This document shows positions 10,283 to 21,299 of a DNA stretch of 64,000 bases, one piece after another. Under the pieces are notes generated by a model that was not told the origin of the DNA, did not search any database, and saw only the letters and a program-made list of their open reading frames with translations. Location of the stretch: assembly GCA_015499995.1 (NCBI GenBank), contig JADNRV010000006.1:620001-684000 (forward strand). Direction: 5' to 3'. The translations under genes and the position numbers were made by a program. How positions within the stretch are numbered: position 1 is the first letter of the stretch; the number at the start of each line of letters is the position of its first letter. The DNA is from Flammula alnicola. Taxonomy: Eukaryota; Basidiomycota; Agaricomycetes; Agaricales; Strophariaceae.

Positions 10283-12093
10283 ATGACTGCCACGACAGTA
10301 CCAACTACGACATACAAGACGAAGGGGATGCCATTTCGTCGGCTGGGCCCTAGTGGCTTGAGAGTGCCATTGTTCTCTCTTGGAGGATGTGGGTAACTGT
10401 TTGTGTTAACAGGATATTGGAGCTCTTAACGCTTCTCTGTGATAGGGTTAACTATTGGAGGTACCGTTGTAGGCGACCCAGTCAAGGTCCGTCCCTCTTA
10501 CTCGTGGATCGCATTTTAAGGTTTCTGAATCTTGTTGATAGGATATCATCAAAATAGCTTTCGAAAATGGTATCAACATGATTGACACTGCAGAAGTCTA
10601 CGCTAACGGCAAGTCGGAGGAAGAAATGTATGGCTTTCCTCAACGTCAACCTCATCATATCCCGTTCTGACTGGCTAATTGTACTAGTGGTCGAGTTATC
10701 AAGGAGTTGGGTCTTCGGAGGACCGACTTGATCATATCTACCAAGGTCTTTTGGGGAGTTAGACAAGGAAGCCCTAACGACTCGGGTTTGAGCCGCAAGC
10801 AGTGAGTGATATTTCGAAGTGACAGTACATGATTGTAGGAGCTAAGATAAGACTTTTTCTTATGATACTTGGTTATGAAGCATTATCGAGGGCACGAAAG
10901 AATGCCTGGCCCGTCTGCAAATGGAGTACGTCGACGTTATCTTTGCCCACCGCCCCGACAATACTGGTAATTTCCCAAGTTTTCCAAACCGTAGCTTCGA
11001 ATCTCATACAGAAGGTCTCTCTAGTGCCCATGGAGGAGGTAGTACGCGCTTTCAACTATGTCATCGAGAAAGGCTGGGTCGGTCTCTGCACATTCGTTCT
11101 TAAATAATCTGTTCTGACCTTGTTGGCGAAGGCTTACTACTGGGCAACTTCAGAATGGAGCGCTAGAGAGATCGAAGAGGCCCATCGTAAGCTTCCTTCA
11201 TTGTCTGTCGGGATCTAGCACTAACCTTGCGATTTTTACAGATGTTGCTGACAGGTTCGGTTTGATTGGACCTATCGCCGAGCAATGCGAACACAAGTTA
11301 GACCGTTTCATTTCGCCAAGATCGCTTGATATTAAATAATTTTATTTAGCATGTTCCATCGTGAGCGTCCTGAGAAGGAGTACGAGTAAGTCCAACTTCG
11401 CCTTTTAACTAAAGGAAATCACTTTAAAAAGAAATAAACAACAGCCCTCTCTATCAGAAGTATGGTCTAGGAACAACCGTGTTCTCCGCACTTGCGGGAG
11501 GTTTGCTCACCGGAAAGGTGCGACAACGCGTTTCCATCACATTTTTCGCCTAGACTTTAATCTGAAACAAATATGTTTAGTACAACGACGGAATTCCTGC
11601 CGGATCGCGCTTTGCTACCCATTCCTTTTTGAAGAAGACCGTGAAAAACCTCCATGAGACGGAAGAAGGGCAAAAAAAGATTCGCAAGGTGCGCGAACTG
11701 TCCAAGTTGGCTAAGGAAGGTAAGTCGCATCTTATGCAGTCAATCTCGGTTTCATTTGCTTACCCATACGCCTTCAATTACTCTAGAATTAAATACTACG
11801 CCGACCGCACTCGCGCTGGCGTGGATCGCCAAGAACCCGAACACCTCAACTGTCATTCTCGGCGCGTCGAGCCCACAACAGGTATTAGACAACTTGAAAG
11901 CATTGGAGGTTCTTCCGAAGCTTACGCCTAAGATTATGGAGAAGATAGAGCATATCTTGAATAATAGACCAAAGCTTGTGGTACGTTCCATATTCAACGA
12001 TGCTCGGTGCATTTAATGTCGATTGTTGACTTTCATCCATGTCTGTAGTTACCGCAAGGAAGGCCGCTTCTGGATAAATACGCGAAATTGTAG
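10283..12093 (+). CDS. Aldo-keto reductase, Kv-beta-like (copy 1)
   Basis: Thirteen exons: 10283-10388, 10446-10486, 10542-10627, 10688-10801, 10881-10966, 11025-11077, 11132-11186, 11242-11296, 11350-11385, 11445-11517, 11581-11719, 11787-11980, 12049-12093, giving 360 residues. NADPH-dependent reductase of the AKR fold, closest in pattern to potassium-channel beta subunits (GGWLTIGG, GLSRKHIIEG, HRPDNTVPMEE). The catalytic tetrad is visible: Asp and Tyr in DTAEVYANGK, Lys in STKVFWG, His in FAHRPD. Animal Kv-beta has Asn at the last position, so this looks like a working reductase. C-terminal cofactor motif: VILGASSPQQ. No signal peptide, so cytosolic. Exons 2-13 have exactly the same lengths as in the neighbouring copy on the other strand. 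Confidence 0.9.
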
Positions 12094-12268
12094 ATGAATA
12101 GACGTTTGTGCACAACTTAAAGGCCTAACGCTTCAAGATTGTGGGCATTGCTTTGCGTACCTGGATGGCGAAGACATGTGTAAAGTCACCCAGTGCGTTA
12201 ACAAGTTAAATATCATTTTATGTAGTACATTTTCACTTAGTACTATTGAATGTCCAATGAGAAGCATC

Positions 12269-14051
12269 TTAAATGCGTCCAAAGCGATCCAACATGGGCC
12301 TTCCATGGGATGGCTGAAATGCGTGGAAGTTAGAACGTCAGAGAATACAAGCAGGAAAGGCAATACATACGTAGGCCTCAGGCGTATTGGAGAGAATTTC
12401 GTCGACCTGGTGCAGAATCTCTGGTGTCAGTTTAGGGATGACTTCGAGAGCCTTGAGATTTTCCGTGATCTGCTCAGGCTTGGAGGCACCGAGAATGACG
12501 CTCGCGGTATTGGGATTCCTTGCGACCCAAGCGAGAGCTAAGGACGCCATGCTAGTTTGGAGTTCTTCGAGAGGCATGATAAATATTTGAGCTTCGGACG
12601 GGATAGAATTTCGGCAAGAAACTTACCATCATGTGCCAACTTTGTCAGTTCTTTGACTTTGGGAATCTTCTCTTTTCCTTCAGGAGTGTCGAGACTCTTT
12701 ATTAAGACATCGAACTCTTCAGAATGTCTTTGGAAGCGGGTGTTTTCAGGTATACCATCATTGTACTTCAATAAGGAGAAGGAGGTATGAGCGTTTTAAA
12801 ATGTCAGCATGAATTTCACAAATTCATACCTTTCCAGTTAAAAATCCAGCCAGAAGTGATGAATATGTCGTCGTGCTCAAGCCATATTTCTTGTAGAGGT
12901 GGCTAATGAACACAATTTCAGAAATGTTTATGGAAAACGAAATTATCAACGCTTACTGATATTCTTTCTCGGGACGTTCACGATGGAACATGCTATCGAA
13001 TAGGCGGGTTAGTTCTTTCTGTGATAGGGATAGAACAAGTTCGTACTTACTTGTGCTGGCATTGTTCGGCGATCGGAGCGATGAGATGGAGCTTGGTCGC
13101 AACGTCTACAAGGAGACATTTGTGAGTATTGCACAATTTGACGTATTTGAAGATGCGCATACGATGCGCTTCCTCAATCTCGCGAGCAGTCCATTCAGAA
13201 GTACCCCAATAGGTTGCCTGTTATCAATATGAATCATGAGTCTATGCGTAAAACACGGATAGCGTTATAGTTCACCCATCCTTGATCAATAACGTAGTTG
13301 AATGCGCGGACAATTTCTTCCATAGGAACTGCGTATGGACACTTCGCTGTCAGCACATGCAGCCTTTAACAGCGCCCTGTATGACATACCATTATGATCG
13401 TGCCTATGCGCAAAAATAACATCGACATAACTGAGGCCAAGTCGGGTGAGGGACTCCCGTGTTCCTTCGAGGATGCTATATTTGTGCGATGTGTTATCAG
13501 CTGTAGCGCCTCAAGAGCGGACGAAAACTTACTGCTTGCGAGAGAGACCACCGTCGTTGGGTCCTTTCCTTCCGATGCCCCAGAAAATCTTAGTCGTGAC
13601 GATCAAGTCGGTACGACGCAGACCTAGCTCTCGGATTGCACGGCCTCTGGTATAGTGAAGGGGTTTTTTCAATATGTAGATTGAATGGTCGGTAGAACGA
13701 CACGCACAATTCCTCCTCGGATTTTCCTCCTGAGTACTCTTCAGCAGTATCAAACATGTTGATTCCTGCCTCGAAGGCTGTCTTCACGATTTCCTGTTGA
13801 TAGAAGATCTATTGGGTGGTTCCTTCACCCACGATGTCTTATGCAATACCTTGACAGGATCACCCGTAAGAGTTCCGCCCAAAGTCAACCCTATCCAATC
13901 CACTAAGCAAGTTATTCTTAACGCCAAAACTGCACTTACATCCACCCAGGGAGAACAACGGGACACGCAGTCCACTTGGCCCCAAGCGACGAAACGGCAT
14001 GTTCTTGGGATCAAACTCGCGTTGTATTGCCCAATCTTGAAGAGGCGTCAT
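12269..14051 (-). CDS. Aldo-keto reductase, Kv-beta-like (copy 2)
   Basis: Thirteen exons on the minus strand: 13940-14051, 13850-13890, 13708-13793, 13533-13646, 13390-13475, 13276-13328, 13163-13217, 13051-13105, 12992-12957 (36 bases), 12830-12902, 12627-12765, 12371-12564, 12269-12313, giving 362 residues. The tetrad is present: DTAEEY, TTKIFWG, FAHRHD. It shares the core sequence (MPFRRLGPSGLRVPLFSLGG, NMFHRERPEKEY, KYNDGIP) with copy 1 but differs at many positions, so the duplication is not recent. N-terminus differs (MTPLQDWAIQREFDPKN). The two genes converge, with only 175 bases between stops, so their 3' ends may overlap as transcripts. The start ATG at 14049-14051 is the first in frame. 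Confidence 0.9.
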
Positions 14052-15330
14052 GGCGAAACTTTGAGGGCGATGCGAGGAGGGTAGTGATGGGAAAGCAATA
14101 CCCAGAAGTCGTCATTCGGGCGAGCTTTTAAGGACAAAGGACTTGCTTCCCATGCGTCGTACGGTCCGTAGGCGCCTTGGCTGTGTGGTTGAGAAAGGTA
14201 TAATTAGATCAGATATCATGGCTGTCAGCACAGGCCAAGGTCAGGTGGTACCTGGTGGAAGCGTCTCCTCGCACATGCATTAGTTCGCTCTCTGATATAC
14301 TGGAATAACTCGTCCGAGAAGATGTTTTGTACCCTGGGGGGCCATTTGATTTTCCGCATTGTGATACATTTTTGTGGCTAATTTATTAGCAATGGCGTTT
14401 TGGTAGTATGAGTGTCCATAAACATGTCCTAAGCGAGCACTGTAGGGTATTAAGAGATCGCGATTCTACGATGGCAGAATTTGCTCACTTCATTCTAGGC
14501 CCATGAATAGGACAGTGTGCGCTTGCGAACGTTTGACGACCATAGTTTTCAGAGCGGGGTCAGAAAAGTTTTAGCAGGGTCCTGAGCCTGGATCAAACCA
14601 TTGAGTGCAGAGTTTTTGGCCGCCTACTAGAAGAAAACAGAATTTGGCAAAGGAGGAGGGCTAGTCATGAAATCCTGATGAAGTAGAGGATGAAGCAACT
14701 TCTTAATTCGGATGAGGTAGGTATGGAACTTACGTGGTTCTTTTCAGCCGGGCGGCGAGTGCAGCATGCGCAGCCAGAAAGGCTTGATCGTCTAACTTAA
14801 CTCAAACGGTCAAACGGAACCGGGGCAAGCATTCGGGATGTAAGTCCAAGTACCCGTCGGTCGACACGTATGGTCACTGAGCTCAGAGAGATTCCGTTGA
14901 ATTCCATACTTAGGATAACATCAAGCGTTACAACCGCTGTAAAAGACGGCATCATAGCAGGGCGGAATATTTACTCGAGTTCCTGGAGCATTGGACACAG
15001 ATTTGGGCTACCAGTTCTGCAAAGAGACGGAAGGCTTGGTATGGCCGACCTGACTCTCAACTGAGTGTGCGGCGATATCAAAGAGCGATAAAGGTTACTG
15101 CAAGGGGTCTGTTAGCGTATCTCATTAATACAATGCATCAAAAGTGCCCACCAGAACTTCAACTAGTAGTAGAGACGGTCCGACGGAGGTGGTTAAAGGC
15201 AAGATGGCAGCTTGAGGCAAGTGACTGCATTGTGCTAGTGACCGTCACTTGTGTCCACGTGACTATGCACTCTGGATTGTGACAGCAGCCAGAACTGAGC
15301 TCCCATTACCGCTCCTCCTCCACATCTAAC
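14052..15330. other. Intergenic region between AKR copy 2 and the FAS1 gene
   Basis: Carries the 5' flanks of two divergent genes. Short frames (for example 14870-15064) have no domain or splice support. Nothing else recognised. Confidence 0.55.
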
Positions 15331-16097
15331 ATGCGTCTTCCAATTCTCCTGTTATCTATACTCCTTTCATCTGGGATTACACTCATATCTGCCTCGACAG
15401 ACGAGCAGATTGTCATGCATCCTGGATCAGGATCGCCAGAATACATCCCACAAACGACCTCAAAGCCAACACTTGCAGATCTCCTTACAATTGAATCATC
15501 GGCGTCCATCTTCTACTCATATGCTCGCGAACTCGAACTGAGTTCTTTGTTCTCTGACCAATCGGCGAAACTTACCTTGTTCGTACCCACTAACAAGGCA
15601 GTTATGGCTTTGTCGAGGAAACCGTGAGCTCCAACAACTCCATTACTTCAGTTAGTTTTCCCTAAGTACTCTTGCCTTCTTTTAGACACCAAGGCCCAGT
15701 ACCCACAGTTGAGATTGAACTGTCAGAGGAACAGTTCGACACGGAGGCCAAGAATAATGTTCAACGATGGGTCTCGGCCCATATCGTTCCTGTATGTTCT
15801 CTGTTTTCTCGATAATGGCAGTAGGACTCACTCTAGCGATATAGGAATACCCCTTGTCTCTTGACGCAAATCAGCACAATACTCTCCTCGAACACAAATC
15901 TATTTCATTTACGCCCATCTCCAAGAATAACGGCCAAGGCCCGGAATGGAGTCGGGTCATGCTCGACAACGGTGTGAAGATTATTGGGAAGAAAGAGGTG
16001 TGTACTTTCTATCTATAATCATAGATTCTCCTAACGTTCCTATAAGGCTTTGAACGGAGACCTCTATCTAATCGACGGAACCGTTTCGACCCATTAG
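15331..16097 (+). CDS. Secreted FAS1 (fasciclin) domain protein
   Basis: Four exons: 15331-15623, 15686-15791, 15845-15997, 16047-16097, giving 200 residues. A signal peptide is clear: MRLPILLLSILLSSGITLIS. After a short linker, TLADLLTIESSASIFYSYAREL starts one FAS1 unit with the first conserved block LTLFVPTNKAVMAL and the second block around VQRWVSAHIVP, and it ends GDLYLIDGTV. FAS1 domains act in adhesion at the cell surface or wall. Only one domain is present and there is no C-terminal GPI signal (the protein ends VSTH), so it is probably secreted free. Classic H1/H2 blocks are recognisable but shortened. Confidence 0.85.
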
Positions 16098-19000
16098 AAT
16101 CATTATGTTACCCCTCTTCTCATTCGGATTTGTATATGTTGTATTTTCATTCTAATCGATGCCATTGTATTATCTCTTTCGCCCCTTCACTTTACAGAAC
16201 TTCTCACCACATAACGAAAATTTCCTCTTGTGCTTTCAAGGCTCAAATTAAACGTGTTCGTGATTATATTAAGGAAAGCAACAGCACATGCCGAACTTCA
16301 AACATTCCACATTTGTGTGGGCATCGAACCGTGCTATTTATCACGAGGAGGGAAGATGGACAATTTACGGGAACAAGACAAGGCGGGTCTGCTGTAATAA
16401 TTGCCTTATTTTCTTCGTTACGAGTTCTTTTCCAGGTTGCAAGCATCAGGCAAACGATTTCCCGCCGCATGAGGTTTCTCGCGCACCTGAGGAGCCATCT
16501 GCTACAAGGCGCTCGAATGTCTCCGGCTCCTGCCCTCTCTCCGGTACTCGAAAAAATAAAAGTACAATATCACCCAAAGCTCGCTGAAGAACGTCGTCGA
16601 AGCAAAAGGTACAAACGAATGGCATTGAATAAATTCCAACAAGGATATGGATGGAAGAGTTCCAGCGAAACGTCGGAAATAAAACGTGAGTCTATGATAT
16701 AGGCATCTTTTTTTTTTGACTCTAATGTCGTTAATAGATATGTTATGAGAATACAGTGAATAAGAATAAATCACGAAAGGAAAAGCGTACGAAGCCAAGA
16801 ATTGGTTGGTATGGGCCACGACACTGCCTCCGAGACTTGACTGGAAAGTTGGTCGAATTGCTAGGGCGCCGCTGAAGGCCTGATGGAGGAGCAAAGGCGA
16901 AACCAAGGAACGAGAGATGAGCGTTGTTGCAGTCGAGCTGGGTATATCGGCCTAACCAGCAGATCTGCCTGCTCGATGTTCATTCGCAACCTTCAACGAC
17001 GATCTCCGCATCGAAGGACCCGCCTCCTTCTCAGCGTTGGCCTTCCTCTTGAACTTTCTCCTCCTCATACTGACCTTCGCAGTTGAAGACTGTTGGAGAA
17101 CATTGATCGGTCCTCCTATGAACCCCATCACAGGTTCCGCGGCATTCCTGTCGTTAGAACCATCTGAAGCAGAACCTCCTCTTTAAGTAGGACCACGATG
17201 CATTTGTGCATGCCATTCTTTCTTCTTTTCTCTTTCTTTTCTGACTGTAACGTCTCATAGATGCCGTCCCACAACTCGGAGGACCTGCTTTCTATGTCAA
17301 CACTCCGTGATGCATGCTTGCATCTGCAGCTGTGCAAGTACACACATACACGCTGCACACTGGACGGCGCTTTTAGTTTCACGATATACATAGATTGTGT
17401 GTTCTTTTTTTAATCCTTTTTTATCACATGTTATGTTCTAGGCTGTACCTATTCCACAAACGCCACCCACTCAATGAAACCGCTTGATTTGCGAACCTCC
17501 CCTCTGAAACCCGAAATCCGTTCAGATCGCCGGCTTAGTTTGCGGAGTGCGGTTAGTTCGATTTTGTTGCGAGACGGTTGGCAGGTTGGTCGCTTGGTTT
17601 GGGCCCTTTCAGCCTGAGTTGATACCAAAATGCTGTCAATCTCTTCCCTCGATTAAGTGCTTCATGTCACTGTAGACTATTGGCGCCATTTATATATATG
17701 TATAATTGCCAATTGATCGCGATCGTGGCGACTGTCTGGGGCAGAGGCAGATTATGACAAGACGTAAGGAACTCCTTATGAGACTTAATGCCACCAATTC
17801 GAACTTCACGGGTGGGGGACAGCCAGGGACTGCCATTGATTGGACCCGGGATCGTGGGCCTCGGGAGGCGCTCGATCTTTCGACCTTGACGGCCAGGCAG
17901 GGCTTCCATCCTTCACCGTACTTGTTCAATTTTAGGCTTTTCATCGGAACATGACAAATTTGATCAGCTCAGTGTGTATACTGGCGACAATATATATACT
18001 CTGCACCAGAGTGAGTATTGCACCTCAGTAGAAAGATTCTATGAGGAGATATAGGGCCATAGGCTGTGCACTGTGAGTTCGGATTCTATACCCATAGATT
18101 TTGTTTTAATCGATGTGAAGGGGCGCAGTAGATAAGTAGATAAGTAGACATCGGACTCCTTTGAACATACCACATTGGTGTTTTACCCGCCGACGCTCCA
18201 CAACAGACTATACGAGTAAAGCTTGACAACGGCGTATATGTCGTTGAGCCAGAATAGAATACTAAATAGAATATACGGGGCTGCGAGACCGCTCCAACTT
18301 GATCACTACGTAGTGAAAACTTTTTTTTCTGCGTCAGCCCCATGCATGCAAGGAAAATTATAAGATAAGATCCTACAGTATCCATCAATTAGCGATAACA
18401 ACAGGACAGCCTGGACAGGATAGTTATTCGACGGGACGCAATCGGAAAGCATGCAACCGCTGAAGGACCTACGAGACCCGCGGGGCCTTGGGATCGTGAT
18501 CGATCGTACAAGAAATACCGAGCCGGTGTTTTGTGCGGCAGCTAGACCGTTGGTTCCTATGTTGCAACTTGCTAGTCCTTGGTCCAGTCGGTCCCTTTCT
18601 TCTCTCTACCAATCGCGATCGATCGGGATATTTTAGATTAAAATCCACATCCCGTGCCCACTCACCCAGATGGATGCTCCGGAGGCTCGGTTACACTCAG
18701 TTACTCGTACGAAAATCCTGCCAGACCAAGTAGATGAGATGAGATAAGATGGGAGTTGATCATCGATTGCGATTGGATTGGGCTTGGCTCTTGGACTTTT
18801 AACAGGGTCTTGCTGGAACAGCTGTTTCGTGAAGTCGACCCGGTTCGTCTGTTATGGTTATGTCAGGTTATGGCATTCGAGGCTTGGTGGATGCTATGTG
18901 GCATGGTTGATTCAGTTTGTGTCGTCCGAGGAAATCGTGTGTTGGGTCATGATATCATATTTAAATCAGGCCAGCAGCGTCGAAAGGTCACCTGCGGGCA

Positions 19001-19549
19001 GCCTCTGCAGTCGACAAATTGCCCCTGCGGACTCTCTTGCTCGGCGGGGTATTCAAACCTACGAATATAATATCAGAGATATCAAGCGACATCAGCGGTG
19101 GAGACCGATCAGCGCTGCCCACTGGATATTGAAGCTATTGATCCATTGAGCGGTTTGGCGAACAAAGTTTGGGCACATGTACTCACCGGTGCTAAGTATA
19201 GAGAAAAGAGTGTGTGTCCTGGGACCTGACTTTGTAGTCCTGCATGCCGGCGATATAATAATACCGTTGGCGCCACATAACCATGTCGTTAGCTTTGACG
19301 ATAAGTTAATCAGTATCCGAGGGCAGTAGCGCCCAATGGACAAAAATAATCAGGGCAAGCAAGCCAAAGTATGTTATCCAGAAAGATCCGAGAGAGTAGA
19401 AATAGAATCTGCAGAGTTGAAGCATGGCCGCAACATTGTCGCTGGAATCTTGCTCCCATAAAACAAGGACGAAAGACTGAGGGGTAGGCATAGTTAATAA
19501 ATTAAAAATCATCGAAAGCAAAATAAGAAACAATGACAGATGCTCGTTA
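16098..19549. other. 3.4-kb region without a supportable gene
   Basis: The longest frame (16130-16702, 190 codons) has no recognisable domain and overlaps others in opposite sense. GATCGCGATC palindromes occur near 17716-17725 and GCGATCGATCG near 18614. No terminal repeats, rRNA or tRNA were found. Confidence 0.5.
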
Positions 19550-21151
19550 TTATAAACGAATCACGTCTCCACCGCCCAAATCTCGACCTCTAGCAGCCGC
19601 AGCCGGGTTTGGTTCTGCGCTGTTCGCGGCTGGGGCACTAATGGATCCAGAGGAAGACCCTTGCGGAGAAGAGGGATTCGAGGAACGTTGTTCTAGTGCT
19701 GGCGGAGGCGCCTTCACGTCGACGAGCTCCTCAGCATCCTCGTCATCGTCTCCGAGCATGAAATCTCGTTCTTCTGCAGTGGATCCACGAGCATCAGGGC
19801 CTAATCGACGTGTCTGGGGTATTTGGCGATTTTGCTGCGGTGGCGATTGCCCTAGTCCTGGGGGAGGAGACGGAGAAGCCGATGCAGAGAACGACAGAGA
19901 TTGCGCTGCATTGACTTGAGTTTGATGAGAGATAGGGTTTGTCTCTACACGTTGGAAGGTAGCGGATCTATTTTTGCTGAGTTGCGGTCGGATGAAGCCC
20001 CCTCCTACTCCTCTAGCTAGATCTCCACCTTCTTCGACATCATCGGCATGTCCAAAGCCAGAAACTTGGGATTGATGACTGACGGGGTTTGGGGTACGCG
20101 GACCACTTGATGATAGCCCACTGTAACCACCAGCCCTTCCTCCAGTTCCTCCAATGTCTAGAGCGGCAGCCATATCTTTGATCCAGTCCCAGGCTTCTTG
20201 TCCGTGGTACTTCATGCTTTCAATGGAAAATTGAGGTATTTGGTCGAATCCTCTGAGTTGCAGAACATAGCGGTTGTAGAGCGTTCCAAGAACGGTATAC
20301 GTCATGAGGACGACGAGAAAACTAGCATTGGTGGGCGTCAGGTGATAGACTACGCGACTGAAGGTAGGAACTTACATTACGGCCATTATAGCGAAGAAAC
20401 CCCATACACCTCCGCCTTCTGAGGTTGGGCAAGCATACTAAGATACGTCAGTTTCATAGACAATAAAATCTGAGAAACACCGTACGTGTGTCCTCCATTC
20501 AATCAAGTATGCACATCCTATTTCGTCATCGCCCGGGGGGAGTTGCGCGAGGAGGCGAGGAGTTCCTGAGCCGAAGATCGACGTGTCACAAATAAATTCT
20601 ACCATGGATGAAGCTCTGATGTCTGTACTCTGGTCGCCAACCCTGGGTTTGCAACGCGAACCATTTGACATAACAAATCGTGGCCGTGAGTTGAAAACGG
20701 TCAGAGTCGTATTCACCTTCCTGAAAAAAGCGACCCAGTGTAAGCCATAGAAGCAGTCCAAGCAGTGACTAGTGAAAGCCAGCACTTACCCAAACACGAA
20801 GTCACCATGGCCACGTCTAATAAATCCTCCAACGTCACCCGCGTCGATAGAGTCGTCCTTTATACCGAATAAATCGGTCTTAACATTTTGGCAGACATTC
20901 AACCATAATGTCTGGTTCGTTGACGTCTTGACTTCATAGTCATTACTAGACAAACATCGATGTTAAGCCGGCTCGTCATTGGGAGACTGCGCCAAGAAGC
21001 GTGTATACCTCGACTTGAGAGGGTTTAAATCGTAGTATTTCCCATCGTCGTGAATGGTACAAGGTTTTTCTTGTGCTAGCGTGCCAGATTTGAAGAGAAT
21101 TAGACACAAGAGAGCTGTGATTCGTCCCCTTCTTGCGAAACGGGATAACAT
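19550..21151 (-). CDS. Atg27 / mannose-6-phosphate receptor-like membrane protein
   Basis: Five exons on the minus strand: 21009-21151, 20790-20945, 20486-20720, 20376-20437, 19550-20321, giving 455 residues. Signal peptide ITALLCLILFKSGTLAQ near residue 12-28. The lumenal part has paired Cys in CTIHDDGKYYDLNPL, VCQNV, CKPRVGD, FICDTS and CAYLIEW, the pattern of the mannose-6-phosphate-receptor homology domain. One membrane span follows (VWGFFAIMAVIFLVVLMTYT), then the conserved TLYNRYVLQLRGFDQIPQ. The cytosolic tail of about 220 residues is Ser/Pro-rich, far longer than in yeast Atg27. Proteins of this type cycle between Golgi, endosome and vacuole, and Atg27 also serves autophagy. Whether it is Atg27 or an Mrl1-type receptor cannot be settled by eye. 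Divergent from the complex I gene, 148 bases apart. Confidence 0.78.
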
Positions 21152-21299
21152 TTCTTGGACTTGGTCAACCCGAGCCAACAAGGTAAATGTCACGACTATG
21201 TGGAGGTCACCAGTTAGTCACAGACTTCCTGTCACGCGGTTTCCCGCCAAACTCCGGCGACCAGCACGAAGGGTCTCAACTTTATCTTGCACAGCGACC
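21152..21299. promoter_or_regulatory. Shared divergent promoter with an E2F/MBF-like site
   Basis: 148 bases separate two start codons facing apart. GGTTTCCCGCCAAAC at 21238-21252 contains TTTCCCGC, which fits the E2F consensus TTTSSCGC. Function is inference. Confidence 0.4.

Noticed and set aside
16130..16702. 190-codon frame as a gene
   Set aside because: No domain, overlapping frames on the other strand, no splice support and unusual composition.
17822..17840. CAGGGACTGCCAT as a second hAT element end
   Set aside because: No matching inverted end or target duplication was found nearby.
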